From an uncultured Lachnospira sp. (lineage in GTDB: Bacteria; Bacillota; Clostridia; Lachnospirales; Lachnospiraceae): a stretch of 18,686 nt of DNA. The notes below the pieces were generated by a model. It was not told where the DNA came from. It worked only from the letters and a program-made list of their open reading frames with translations, and searched no databases. Within the stretch, counting starts at the first letter, position 1. Each line of letters opens with the position of its first letter. Below are positions 1-7,259 of this stretch, piece after piece. Location of the stretch: NCBI GenBank assembly GCA_934358235.1, contig CAKRKK010000021.1, forward strand, positions 1-18,686, in the 5' to 3' direction. A program made the translations under genes and the position numbers.

Positions 1-2
1 AA

Positions 3-1505
3 TTACTGAAGGAGTGTAAGAACACCCTGGTTAGCCTGGTTAGCCTGTGCAAGCATAGACTGTCCAGCCTGAGCTAAGATGCTGTTCTTGCTGTAGTTAA
101 CCATTTCTTCAGCCATATCTGTATCACGGATACGTGACTCTGCTGTCTGAAGGTTCTCAGAAGCTGTATCAAGATTGTTGATTGTGTGCTCAAGTCTGTT
201 CTGAACAGCACCCATCTGACCTCTTGCCTTAGATACCTTCTTGATAGCTGCATCAATAGTTGTAGTAGCTGTCTTAGCCTTATCCTGTGTACTTAAATCA
301 ACACTACCGCTACCTACGCCAAGTGCGTCAGCGCTCATATCATCAAGAGTGAAGCTCATTGTCTGGCCTTCATTAGCACCAATCTGAAGTTCAATACCCT
401 TACCAGTAGCTGTAGCTGATGGCTTTAAATTAACAACTTTAGCATCTGCTTCTGCATTAATACCTGTCTTAGCACTTATCAACTTAGCCATTGCCTTAGC
501 AGCAGGCTCATCTACGTCTGTTGCTTCAACAAAATTAACATCCTTATAGTCATCACCTAACTTAGAAGGATCTGTAACATATGCGAACTTCTCACCATTA
601 ACTGTAAATATCTTATCCTCAATGTTGCCTGTTCCATCATACACGCCAATCTTCTCTGTTATTGTATTATATCCATCTACGCCTTCTGTCTTAGCTGTAG
701 CCTTAACATCACCATTATCCTGTGATACAAGTATAGCATTAGCTGTTGAGCCTTTTTCTTTTGCTGTGAATACAAGCTTTCCATCATTAGTTGATGTTAT
801 ATCATATGAATCTGCTAATGAAGTCTTTTTCAATGCATCTGCAAATGCTGCCGCTGTTTCTTTAACTCCATTAGCAGTTGTAGTATCACCTGTAACCTTA
901 ACAGTTGTTGTAGATGAATTACCATTCTTATCTAATACAGTAACTGAATATGAAGATTCTTTACCATCACCTAATGCTGCTGCAAATTCTGCTGTTGTGT
1001 TGACCTGTTGTGTTGATTCCACTTTGCCCATAGCACCTGCTGCATCTGCTGCCTTACTTACAGAAGTCTGTACCTTGCTTCCTGACTGTGAGCCATCAAG
1101 TAACTTCATTGTGTTGAACTCTGTTGTATCAGAGATTCTTGTAAGCTCGCTCTGAAGCTGCTCGATTTCGTTCTGTACTGCTTCTCTATCGTCGTCTGTC
1201 TCTGTTCCGTTAGCTGCCTGTACTGAAAGCTCTCTCATTCTCTGAAGGATTGAGTGTGATTCATTCAAAGCACCTTCTGCTGTCTGGATAAGTGAGATAC
1301 CATCCTGAGCGTTAGTTGAAGCCTGATTAAGACCTCTGATCTGTCCTCTCATCTTCTCTGAGATAGAAAGTCCTGCTGCATCATCTGCTGCACGGTTGAT
1401 TCTGTAACCTGAAGATAACTTCTCTGTTGACTTAGACTGAGCAGATGAAACTCCGCTGAGCATTCTGTTAGCGTTCATCGCTGACATATTGTGTTGTACT
1501 ACCAT
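3..1505 (-). CDS. fliC/hag: Flagellin (filament subunit)
   Basis: This 500-residue protein is a flagellin, the exported subunit that polymerises into the flagellar filament. The N-terminal D0/D1 region (about residues 1-140) begins [16 protein letters not shown] and contains [13 protein letters not shown] near 88-100. The C-terminal D1/D0 region (about the last 90 residues) contains [17 protein letters not shown] and ends GVLTLLQ. Between them lies a variable, Thr/Lys/Asp-rich surface domain (about 140-410). The start at 1505 is chosen because CAAGGAGGAA lies just upstream; an ATG 39 bases further upstream has no such site and would add an untypical MARTPPR leader. The gene has its own sigma-28 promoter and a leader with probable CsrA sites. 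The stop codon is 2 bases from the window edge, so its terminator is not visible. Identification is very secure; the symbol depends on naming custom. Confidence 0.97.
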   Translation of the reverse strand: MVVQHNMSAMNANRMLSGVSSAQSKSTEKLSSGYRINRAADDAAGLSISEKMRGQIRGLNQASTNAQDGISLIQTAEGALNESHSILQRMRELSVQAANGTETDDDREAVQNEIEQLQSELTRISDTTEFNTMKLLDGSQSGSKVQTSVSKAADAAGAMGKVESTQQVNTTAEFAAALGDGKESSYSVTVLDKNGNSSTTTVKVTGDTTTANGVKETAAAFADALKKTSLADSYDITSTNDGKLVFTAKEKGSTANAILVSQDNGDVKATAKTEGVDGYNTITEKIGVYDGTGNIEDKIFTVNGEKFAYVTDPSKLGDDYKDVNFVEATDVDEPAAKAMAKLISAKTGINAEADAKVVNLKPSATATGKGIELQIGANEGQTMSFTLDDMSADALGVGSGSVDLSTQDKAKTATTTIDAAIKKVSKARGQMGAVQNRLEHTINNLDTASENLQTAESRIRDTDMAEEMVNYSKNSILAQAGQSMLAQANQANQGVLTLLQ

Positions 1506-1510
1506 AATAG

Positions 1511-1520
1511 TTCCTCCTTG
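1511..1520 (-). promoter_or_regulatory. Flagellin Shine-Dalgarno with overlapping CsrA-type AAGGA
   Basis: The minus strand reads CAAGGAGGAA, ending 5 bases before the ATG at 1505. It fixes the flagellin start. The AAGGA inside it fits the ANGGA core bound by CsrA, so CsrA binding here would block ribosomes. This parallels the second CsrA site known on the Bacillus subtilis hag leader. That CsrA binds here is inference. Confidence 0.7.
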
Positions 1521-1527
1521 AATTCTC

Positions 1528-1545
1528 GGTGGCGTCCTTGCCACC
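1528..1545 (-). promoter_or_regulatory. Leader hairpin with AAGGAC loop (probable CsrA site)
   Basis: The minus strand reads GGTGGC-AAGGAC-GCCACC: a perfect 6-bp stem with a 6-base loop presenting GGA. A GGA in a small hairpin loop is the classical high-affinity CsrA target. Its GGA is 20 bases from the GGA of the ribosome binding site, a distance a CsrA dimer can bridge. The csrA and fliW genes are in the same window. Confidence 0.65.
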
Positions 1546-1562
1546 CGCTTGTTTTTTCAGGA

Positions 1563-1582
1563 TTAACTCCTGTTAACTCCTG
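1563..1582. repeat. 10-bp direct repeat at the 5' end of the flagellin leader
   Basis: Two perfect adjacent copies of ttaactcctg (plus strand). On the mRNA they give TTAACAGGAG-like tandem units, each with an AGGA, located at or just after the expected transcription start near 1585. They could be extra weak CsrA contacts or part of the initial transcribed region; function is unknown. Confidence 0.5.
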
Positions 1583-1591
1583 TTATTTATT

Positions 1592-1619
1592 ATATCGGAC
1601 ACTAAGCGATATACTTTAG
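1592..1619 (-). promoter_or_regulatory. Sigma-28 (FliA/SigD) promoter of flagellin
   Basis: The minus strand shows CTAAA (1619-1615), a 16-base spacer, then CCGATAT (1598-1592). This matches the Firmicutes SigD consensus in both boxes and in spacing. The predicted start is near 1585, giving a leader of about 80 bases. Upstream of the -35 lie closely spaced A-tracts (about 1628-1660) that could act as an UP-like element. It makes flagellin a class III gene, under the FlgM encoded in this window. Confidence 0.9.
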
Positions 1620-1664
1620 TCCGTATATAAACTTTTTTAAAACTTTTTTCTTAAAACCTTTTGA

Positions 1665-2141
1665 TTATTTCTTCTTGTCCATGAATTGTGGTTCTGAGCT
1701 TATCTGAGCCATGTTCTTATAATACTGGTTAGCCATACTCATGCTTCTCTTGGCTGTCTTGGTTTCTTCCCTTAACTGCCTGAAGCGGCGCTCCACCTGA
1801 AGCTTATTCCTTGCCTCCTGTGTCTGTATAGCTGCACTTAGGGATGTAACCTCTCTTATAAGCTGCTGCAGTCTTTCTATATCTGACTTGTAGTTCTGCT
1901 TATACATCTGCACATCTTCCTTAACTCTGTCATACACCATCTGAAAGCCTTCATCCAGCCTGTTAAGCTCATCTATACATTCTGACTTTAACTCCATATT
2001 CTTCTGGAATGCATCTCCGTTGAATTCCGCTTCCTTAAGAATACTTTCCTGTTCTGTATTATACTCAACTATCTTCTGTAATATATCTTTCTTCTTTATA
2101 AGGCTGTCTATCATTATCTGAAGATAATTCCCTGTTTCCAT
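1665..2141 (-). CDS. FliT-like flagellar chaperone / coiled-coil protein
   Basis: A 158-residue, highly charged, mostly helical protein with no Cys-rich or membrane segments. It reads METGNYLQIMIDSLIKKKD at the N-terminus, followed by long heptad-like Glu/Lys/Gln stretches. It lies directly behind fliS, where many flagellar operons carry fliT, the chaperone that holds FliD until export. The size and helical character fit that role or a FlgN-like one. The start at 2141 is supported by TGAGGA 5-6 bases upstream; two further upstream ATGs have no ribosome binding site. The assignment rests on position and general character rather than a diagnostic motif. Confidence 0.6.
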   Translation of the reverse strand: METGNYLQIMIDSLIKKKDILQKIVEYNTEQESILKEAEFNGDAFQKNMELKSECIDELNRLDEGFQMVYDRVKEDVQMYKQNYKSDIERLQQLIREVTSLSAAIQTQEARNKLQVERRFRQLREETKTAKRSMSMANQYYKNMAQISSEPQFMDKKK

Positions 2142-2231
2142 GCTAATCCTCATTTCTATGCACTTTATATGCATAACAATCTATGTCAGGAATTCTGTGT
2201 CAGGCAGTCACCTACGCATCTAATCCGGCTG

Positions 2232-2612
2232 TTACTTATTACCTGCGTTCTTCATAACCTCTTTCCAGGTATCACGCATTCCCCTAAGCTCCTCTGTAGC
2301 CTTTTCTAGTATATCTTTATCCTTCTTTATATTAGCCTCAACCAGAAGCCCATATATATATCTGTAAAGCTTATCGAAATCTTCTGCTACAGGGTACTTA
2401 TGGTTAAGTGTAGCCTGAAATTCCTCTATAATATGCTCAGCCTTAACTATATTATTATGTGCCTTCTGCATATCATTCTTTTCAATCGCAACTGCTGCTA
2501 TATTACAGAACTTTATCGCTCCCTCATATAATAGTAATGTAAGCTCTGCTGGTGATGCAGTCAATACTTTATTACGATTATACTGCTGAGCCATATTCTG
2601 ATTATATATCAT
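2232..2612 (-). CDS. fliS: FliS flagellin export chaperone
   Basis: A 126-residue protein with the FliS pattern: an N-terminal YNQNMAQQYNRNKVLTASP, then LTLLLYEGAIKF, then four helices ending in an Arg/Lys-rich tail (TEELRGMRDTWKEVMK). FliS binds the disordered C-terminus of flagellin in the cytoplasm, prevents premature polymerisation and delivers it to the export gate. In Bacillus it also works with FliW, which competes at the same flagellin surface. The gene follows fliD by about 36 bases and precedes the fliT-like gene by 90. The start has GAGAGGA upstream at good spacing. Length is typical of the family. Confidence 0.96.
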   Translation of the reverse strand: MIYNQNMAQQYNRNKVLTASPAELTLLLYEGAIKFCNIAAVAIEKNDMQKAHNNIVKAEHIIEEFQATLNHKYPVAEDFDKLYRYIYGLLVEANIKKDKDILEKATEELRGMRDTWKEVMKNAGNK

Positions 2613-2648
2613 AACTTATCCTCTCTTGATGTAACATCCTTGTATTTA

Positions 2649-4865
2649 TTAATTTCCAAACAGTCCTGACATAGAAGATGACTGTGAATTCAGCTTAGCA
2701 AGTGCTGATTCCATAGCTGAGAACTTGCTATAATAATAGTCTTCCCATGTTGTAACCTTTGTTTCAGCATCAGATATCTTAGTATTATACTCAGAGTACT
2801 GTGTATTCATCTGTTTATCATTGTATACTGTATATATACTGCTTACTGATGTAGCTGACATCTTATTACCAAGATCTGCATACAGCTTAGAGCTTAACTG
2901 TGTGAAGAAGGAAACTACTGATTCCGGATCACTAGCTATTGCTGCTCTTAGCTTATCATCATTACCTGATGTCGATGTATCATCCTTATCACCGTCTATG
3001 TGATATACTCCCTTTTCATTCTCACCTGATGTAAAATAGCCAAGCGTAGCTATACCAAAGCTTGCAAGTGAATATGACTTGCCATTTACTTCATATGTAG
3101 AAGCCATATCGTTCTTCATAGTATTAATTACGCTGCTTAATGTACTGTCTTTTCTAAGAAGTGAATCCTTTATCTTAGTTTCCCACTTTTCAACTTCTTT
3201 ATCTGACATTGCATCTTTTTCATCATCTGTCAAAGGCTCGTATCCCTTAGAGCTGTCAGCATTATATGCTTCATCCATAGACTTTATAAGCTTATTATAC
3301 TCTGAGAACATATCCTTGATAGATTTATAGATAGCATCTACATCTGTATCTGTTGTTATAGTTACAGCTTCGTCACCAGTTGTTAACGCTGTTGCCTGTA
3401 TAGTAAGACCGTTGATAGAGAATGTGCTTGTATTGCTTGTGAACTTCGCACCATTAAGCTCTATTTCTGCATCCTGACCTACTATTCTTACCGCTCCGCC
3501 TGAAGCTGCATAGCTTGACAACTGATTATACATATCAACGCTATTCTTTGCCTTTGTAACATACTGATTAGTAATTTTATCTTTAAGCTCTGTATTTCTC
3601 TTATCTAATACATCATTTATATGTTTTACACCAGCTCCTGTATCACTTGCTGTTAGTGCTTTGACTGTTTCTTTTCCATCTGCATCTGTAGATATGTTTA
3701 CATATGCGGAATACTCTGTCTTTTTTTTGGTTGCATCATCATAACTCTTAAGCTCTGCTTCAAGAGCTTCTGTTGACTTCTTTAATTCTTCATACTTTTT
3801 CTTCTGTTCTTCTGTAAGACGGGACTCATCAAACTTTCCATCGGTTATGTACTTATCCTCATAGTCATCCTTCATTGTCTTCTTATTAGCTGCAATCATG
3901 CCTTCCACCTGAGCTTTGGCATTATCACCATACTTAGTTTCCGTAGCAGCTAATGTTGCCGGATTATACTTTTTCTCAAAGTCACTAACAGTAGAAGCCT
4001 CTTTATTGTATGCATCTACCATTTCTTTGGCAACTGTTGCAAAGTCTGTCTTCTGGCTTTCATATGCACTTGCTATAAGCTTTCCTAAGGTTGTGTTGGC
4101 CTTATTATCTTCTGAAGCACTATTATACTCAGTATAATATTTACTCCAATTCTCATATTCTTTCTTTTCTGGTGTATCCTCTGTTTCCTTTCCATTAACT
4201 ATTACTTTGGATGTATATAGTCCCAGACTCTGAAGTGATGTAAGTCCTTCAGAGCTATCTGCTGTTATTGTAAAGTCTCCTGCTGCACCTGATGTCTTCG
4301 AGCTAATAAAGAATCTCTGGTTATTCTCATCAAAGCTTGCCTGTACACCTGCTGACTTTAACTTAGTCACAAGCTGGTTAACTGTCATATCATCTGTCAG
4401 TTCTATGCTTGTATTCTTTCCATCAACAGCTACTGTAATGCTTCCCTGTCCTGTTGTACTGCCTGTAATATCTGATACCTTGCTTGAGCCAGTTATCTTA
4501 GCTGTACTATCAGTCTTATTGCTTACTGTTCCACCTGTCAGGTATCCTGAGGATGCAAGCTGATTTACCTTAAGGCTCTGTGTACCACTAACTGCTGTTG
4601 AGCTGGCTGTAACTGTTGCTATGCTTGTGTTTGACACAGAAGCCTTCTTAAGGCTGTATGCACTTGTCATACGTGCTGCTGAAAGCTTTCCACTATAAAA
4701 GCTGTATATGCTTGTATTCATAGTTTTCCACTTTTCCTGTTTCCACGAAAGCTTTGTCTGTGCCTTTACAAGGTTATCCTTCTTAACTTTATATCCGGAA
4801 ACAAGTGCAGTTACAAGTGATTCTGTATCCATACCTGAAACCATACCTGATAATCTTATTGGCAT
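2649..4865 (-). CDS. fliD: FliD filament cap protein (HAP2), enlarged
   Basis: The cap protein sits at the filament tip and folds incoming flagellin. The N-terminal FliD_N domain (about residues 1-100) reads MPIRLSGMVSGMDTES; the C-terminal FliD_C domain (about 500-738) has YEPLTDDEKDAMSDKEVEKW and ends SSSMSGLFGN. A flagellin-IN-like segment is near 464-490 (AEIELNGAKF). At 738 residues it is much longer than the roughly 470-500 typical of well-known FliDs. The extra part is a Lys/Glu/Ala-rich, probably helical block at about 226-455. The start at 4865 has GAGGA 4-5 bases upstream; a start 21 bases further upstream lacks one. flaG lies 112 bases upstream and fliS 36 downstream. Confidence 0.95.
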   Translation of the reverse strand: MPIRLSGMVSGMDTESLVTALVSGYKVKKDNLVKAQTKLSWKQEKWKTMNTSIYSFYSGKLSAARMTSAYSLKKASVSNTSIATVTASSTAVSGTQSLKVNQLASSGYLTGGTVSNKTDSTAKITGSSKVSDITGSTTGQGSITVAVDGKNTSIELTDDMTVNQLVTKLKSAGVQASFDENNQRFFISSKTSGAAGDFTITADSSEGLTSLQSLGLYTSKVIVNGKETEDTPEKKEYENWSKYYTEYNSASEDNKANTTLGKLIASAYESQKTDFATVAKEMVDAYNKEASTVSDFEKKYNPATLAATETKYGDNAKAQVEGMIAANKKTMKDDYEDKYITDGKFDESRLTEEQKKKYEELKKSTEALEAELKSYDDATKKKTEYSAYVNISTDADGKETVKALTASDTGAGVKHINDVLDKRNTELKDKITNQYVTKAKNSVDMYNQLSSYAASGGAVRIVGQDAEIELNGAKFTSNTSTFSINGLTIQATALTTGDEAVTITTDTDVDAIYKSIKDMFSEYNKLIKSMDEAYNADSSKGYEPLTDDEKDAMSDKEVEKWETKIKDSLLRKDSTLSSVINTMKNDMASTYEVNGKSYSLASFGIATLGYFTSGENEKGVYHIDGDKDDTSTSGNDDKLRAAIASDPESVVSFFTQLSSKLYADLGNKMSATSVSSIYTVYNDKQMNTQYSEYNTKISDAETKVTTWEDYYYSKFSAMESALAKLNSQSSSMSGLFGN

Positions 4866-4880
4866 ATTGTCCTCATTTCT

Positions 4881-4956
4881 GCGCACGTCTGCTTTGTCTT
4901 CTTATTCATATATGCCTTATAGCATATATAAGATATGTGGATTGTGTCAGGTGCGC
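4881..4956. repeat. Nested inverted repeats in the flaG-fliD gap
   Basis: An outer pair GCGCAC (4881-4886) / GTGCGC (4951-4956) encloses an inner perfect hairpin TATATGC-cttata-GCATATA (4909-4928). There is no clear U-run, so it is not an obvious terminator. It may be an mRNA structure between the two cistrons. The 112-base gap holds nothing else recognisable. Confidence 0.4.
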
Positions 4957-4977
4957 GAAAACACTAATCCAGCGTTA

Positions 4978-5418
4978 TTATCTCTTCTCATCAACCATTA
5001 TACCGGCAAGCTCCCAAGCCTTAGCAACCATCTCAAGTGCTTTCTCTGATGGTATTTCCTTGATAACCTCGTCAGTATCCTTGTCTTTAATCTTAATAGT
5101 AATACGGTTAGTTGGCTCATAATATCCGAACTCCGCTACTGTATTGTGATTAATGACTTTCTGTAAATCTTTAAGCTTCTGTATAGAAGCCTCATGCTGT
5201 TCTTCCTGCTTAGCACTTACATCAGCACCACTATTACTGTCTGTACCTGCCTTCTGTGAAGTGCTTACCTGCATAACTGCTGCTGTATGTGCTGTACTAT
5301 CTACTGTATTCTGTGAACTGTCTGCTGTTACCGGCTGTACACTCACCTTATTAGTCTGTACTGCCTGGGCTGCCTGGCTCTGATAACCGGCTGAACCGCT
5401 TATTTTCTCAATTCCCAT
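4978..5418 (-). CDS. flaG: FlaG family flagellar protein
   Basis: A 146-residue protein. The first 85 residues are Ser/Thr/Gln/Ala-rich and low complexity. The C-terminal part is the conserved FlaG domain, with FGYYEPTNRITIKI and then DEVIKEIPSEKALEMVAK. FlaG proteins are linked to filament length control and usually sit beside fliD, as here; the mechanism is poorly known. The start is firm: GGAGGTGA lies 6 bases before the ATG. It is probably the first gene of flaG-fliD-fliS-fliT. The 222 bases upstream contain a possible sigma-28 -10 box but no convincing -35. Confidence 0.9.
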   Translation of the reverse strand: MGIEKISGSAGYQSQAAQAVQTNKVSVQPVTADSSQNTVDSTAHTAAVMQVSTSQKAGTDSNSGADVSAKQEEQHEASIQKLKDLQKVINHNTVAEFGYYEPTNRITIKIKDKDTDEVIKEIPSEKALEMVAKAWELAGIMVDEKR

Positions 5419-5581
5419 TATCTTTCACCTCCGTGTGCGTGTATAAACATGTATATTATCAAACCTGAAGTCTTATAAAGAAATCCTTTTCTTTCTATCT
5501 GATACAGCTTACTGATATAGCTTATACGTCTTATACCTATAAGTCATTCTATACCCTTAGACTTCTCAGTTTCTAAACCAT

Positions 5582-5609
5582 ATATCGGCACTATATGTCC
5601 AAAATATAA
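5582..5609 (-). promoter_or_regulatory. Possible sigma-28-type promoter for flaG operon
   Basis: A perfect CCGATAT (5588-5582, minus strand) stands in the gap upstream of flaG. At the 16-base spacing used by the flagellin promoter, the -35 is TTATA, a poor match to CTAAA. It is either a weak promoter or chance. No good sigma-A alternative was seen in 5419-5640, which is otherwise AT-rich and empty. Confidence 0.3.
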
Positions 5610-5640
5610 CACCTTTATTTCAATATTAGGTTTGCTTAGT

Positions 5641-5880
5641 CTACATGTCAAGTCTCCTGCGATACTCCTCTCTGTCCTCTTCCTTTATATCAAGCGTATC
5701 CATAGCTTCCTCTTCTGTCTGATTAAGCTTTTTCATCAAAGTTCTTATATTATCAAGCGTTGCCTTCATCTCTCCTTCAAGTCTGCCTTCAAGTTTACCT
5801 TCAAGTCTACCCTCAAGTTTACCTTCAAGTCTACCACGTTCTTCACTTTCCTCAACCAGTAAATCACTTATATTACACAT
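5641..5880 (-). pseudogene. Orphan Rpn C-terminal (RpnS-like) domain
   Basis: An open frame of 79 residues from an ATG at 5880. The frame stays open upstream to an ATG at 5913 and a TTG at 5973, but none of that resembles the Rpn nuclease domain. It begins MCNISDLLVEESEERG, then has five 12-bp units coding EGKLEGRLEG-type repeats, then a helix-rich tail with KLNQTEEEAMDTLDI. The intact Rpn next door has MCKAFKELEAEWMERG and five 12-bp units at exactly the same spacing from its internal Met. It is therefore either a truncated Rpn remnant or a free-standing RpnS-like antitoxin gene. The ribosome binding site is weak: AAGGA is 12 bases away. It diverges from the intact rpn and lies upstream of flaG on flaG's strand. 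Confidence 0.6.
5774..5833. repeat. Five 12-bp tandem units in the Rpn fragment
   Basis: Units of ccttcaagtcta / ccttcaagttta alternate, giving a 24-bp higher-order pattern. They code a helical (L-E-G-K/R) repeat on the minus strand. Repeat-number variation of this kind of 4-residue unit is known for Rpn C-terminal domains. Confidence 0.85.
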
Positions 5881-6011
5881 ATCACTTACACATCCTTCCA
5901 ATTCTGTTGTCATTTTTAATCCATATTTTTCTAAATTATATTTTATTTTAACATTACAACTTTCACAGTTCAATTACGCCACATCATACTAATTCAACAT
6001 TTTATTTTCTA

Positions 6012-6040
6012 TTGACATATTATATATAACATATTATATT
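6012..6040 (+). promoter_or_regulatory. Sigma-A promoter of the rpn gene
   Basis: A consensus -35 TTGACA (6012-6017), a 17-base spacer and -10 TATATT (6035-6040) lie in a very AT-rich stretch. The predicted leader to the ATG at 6125 is about 75-80 bases. Its housekeeping character contrasts with the sigma-28-type promoters of the flanking flagellar genes. Confidence 0.65.
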
Positions 6041-6124
6041 ATAAATGTATTTATTATATATAATTGCAATTAATACTAATAACATATACTTTTATAATAA
6101 TCAATGCAATAAGAAAGGCGTTTT

Positions 6125-7177
6125 ATGAACATGCAACCTAATAATACTTCTCCACCTGATAAACCCTTCGGTCATATACATAAAGATGTTATACTGAAGA
6201 ATTTCTGGAGAGATAACGAACATTTTGCCGATTTATTTAATGCGGTTATTTTTAACGGTGAACAGCTATTAACTTCTGATAATCTTACAGAAATGGATAC
6301 TGATGTTTCTACAACTATTAAATCTAAGATTTATAACGAATCTATTACAAGGAATCGTGATGTCGTTAAAAAAATGTGTGATGGCATCGAATTCAACATT
6401 CTTGGTCTTGAAATTCAGGACAAAACCCACTATGCTATGCCTCTAAGAACTATGACCTATGATGCTCTTGGCTACATAAAGGAATATAACCTCTTCAAAA
6501 AGAGGCATAAGCTTAACAACGATCTTTCCTATTCTTCCGAAAGCTTTTTATCCGGAATTAATAAAGATGATTTGTTTCATCCCATCATCACTCTTGTCTT
6601 ATATTATGGTGAAACTCCGTGGGACGGTCCTCTATGCCTATCTGATATGATGATACATATGTCAGAACGTATCAAGCCTTATTTTTCCAATTACAAACTT
6701 AACCTTATCCAGATACTTGATTCAGATAGATTTCCATTTTATAATGAAGATGTAAAAAGCCTTTTTGATATTATTCGATTAATTTATCAAAAAGATATGA
6801 AATCCATCTATAACAAATACGAATTTACTAACGTTAATTATGATGTAATTGAGCTGATAAGTATAATTACTGACAACCCCAGACTACTTAAGCTATATAA
6901 TAATACGCAAAGCAATACGAGTTCAGCAATTGGAGGTGACATTATGTGCAAAGCATTTAAAGAATTGGAGGCAGAGTGGATGGAGCGTGGCATTGAACAA
7001 GGCATTGAGCGTGGCATTGAGCAAGGCATTGAGCAGGGCATTGAACAGGGCACTCAACATGCTATTATTACCATGCTGGAATTCGGAATTACTAAAGAAC
7101 AGATATTAACCAAGTATTCCAATGAAGAACTTAAGAATGCAGAAGCTGCTATGCTTAACAGCAAGTGCAACAATTAA
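6125..7177 (+). CDS. rpn: Rpn-family recombination-promoting nuclease (full-length RpnL)
   Basis: A 350-residue protein of the Rpn / Transposase_31 (PD-(D/E)XK) family. Visible hallmarks are an EMDTDVSTTIK strand (56-66, a candidate catalytic Asp), GLEIQDKTHYAMPLRTMTYD (94-113, the E-x-Q step) and FHPIITLVLYYGETPWDGP (151-169). After residue 285 come five 4-residue GIEQ/GIER units and a short helical tail. The family cleaves DNA and was named for promoting RecA-independent recombination. Published work shows several members are anti-phage toxin-antitoxin systems with an internally translated C-terminal antitoxin. The gene is on the plus strand between two minus-strand flagellar clusters, has its own sigma-A promoter, an AAAGG ribosome binding site and a shared terminator. 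It is not a transposase with ends: no terminal repeats were seen. Confidence 0.88.
   Translation: MNMQPNNTSPPDKPFGHIHKDVILKNFWRDNEHFADLFNAVIFNGEQLLTSDNLTEMDTDVSTTIKSKIYNESITRNRDVVKKMCDGIEFNILGLEIQDKTHYAMPLRTMTYDALGYIKEYNLFKKRHKLNNDLSYSSESFLSGINKDDLFHPIITLVLYYGETPWDGPLCLSDMMIHMSERIKPYFSNYKLNLIQILDSDRFPFYNEDVKSLFDIIRLIYQKDMKSIYNKYEFTNVNYDVIELISIITDNPRLLKLYNNTQSNTSSAIGGDIMCKAFKELEAEWMERGIEQGIERGIEQGIEQGIEQGTQHAIITMLEFGITKEQILTKYSNEELKNAEAAMLNSKCNN
6932..6939 (+). promoter_or_regulatory. Internal Shine-Dalgarno within rpn
   Basis: GGAGGTGA, a near-perfect ribosome binding site, lies inside the rpn reading frame, 4 bases before an in-frame ATG at 6944. It is stronger than the site of the full-length gene (AAAGG). 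A second site, GGAGG (6967-6971), lies 8 bases before another in-frame ATG at 6980. Both are just before the repeat helix. Confidence 0.65.
6944..7177 (+). CDS. Putative internally translated RpnS (antitoxin-like)
   Basis: An in-frame internal start at codon 274 of rpn would give a 77-residue protein: MCKAFKELEAEWMERG, five GIEQ/GIER units, then a tail ending LNSKCNN. It lacks the nuclease domain. In studied Rpn systems, the C-terminal domain is translated separately, dimerises through a helix with 4-residue repeats, and blocks the toxic full-length protein. The sequence evidence here is the excellent internal ribosome binding site, the position right before the repeats, and the orphan neighbour sharing the same Met-Cys context. 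An alternative internal start is the ATG at 6980 (65 residues). Expression and function are inferred. Confidence 0.5.
   Translation: MCKAFKELEAEWMERGIEQGIERGIEQGIEQGIEQGTQHAIITMLEFGITKEQILTKYSNEELKNAEAAMLNSKCNN
6989..7048. repeat. Five 12-bp tandem units in rpn
   Basis: Five copies of ggcattga(a/g)c(aa/gt/ag) code GIEQ-GIER-GIEQ-GIEQ-GIEQ. Slippage at such a tract would change the number of helix turns in the predicted dimerisation helix without breaking the frame. Confidence 0.92.
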
Positions 7178-7218
7178 CAACAATTAACAGTAAGTTATAT
7201 AACACGTAAGTTAAAATA

Positions 7219-7250
7219 AGGGGTGCCGCACTATTCAATGCGGCACCCCT
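7219..7250. terminator. Bidirectional terminator between rpn and csrA
   Basis: AGGGGTGCCGCA-ctattcaa-TGCGGCACCCCT forms a perfect 12-bp, GC-rich stem with an 8-base loop between the convergent rpn and csrA genes. T-rich flanks exist on both sides: TTATTTT after the stem on the minus strand, TATATTTT on the plus strand. It ends the flgM-to-csrA operon and the rpn transcript. Confidence 0.85.
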
Positions 7251-7259
7251 GTATATTTT

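Noticed and set aside
622..1155. 177-residue plus-strand frame inside flagellin
   Set aside because: It lies wholly antisense to the flagellin variable region and has no RBS; a shadow of biased codon use.
1506..1544. Longer flagellin start at 1544
   Set aside because: No RBS at that ATG, and it would read through the CsrA-type hairpin and the strong RBS serving the ATG at 1505.
6838..7053. Minus-strand frame of Met-Pro-Cys-Ser repeats opposite rpn
   Set aside because: It is the complement of the 12-bp rpn repeat and has no independent support.
6125..7177. Active insertion sequence (Transposase_31)
   Set aside because: No terminal inverted repeats or target duplications were seen, and the family is now viewed as nuclease/defence rather than a classic transposase.
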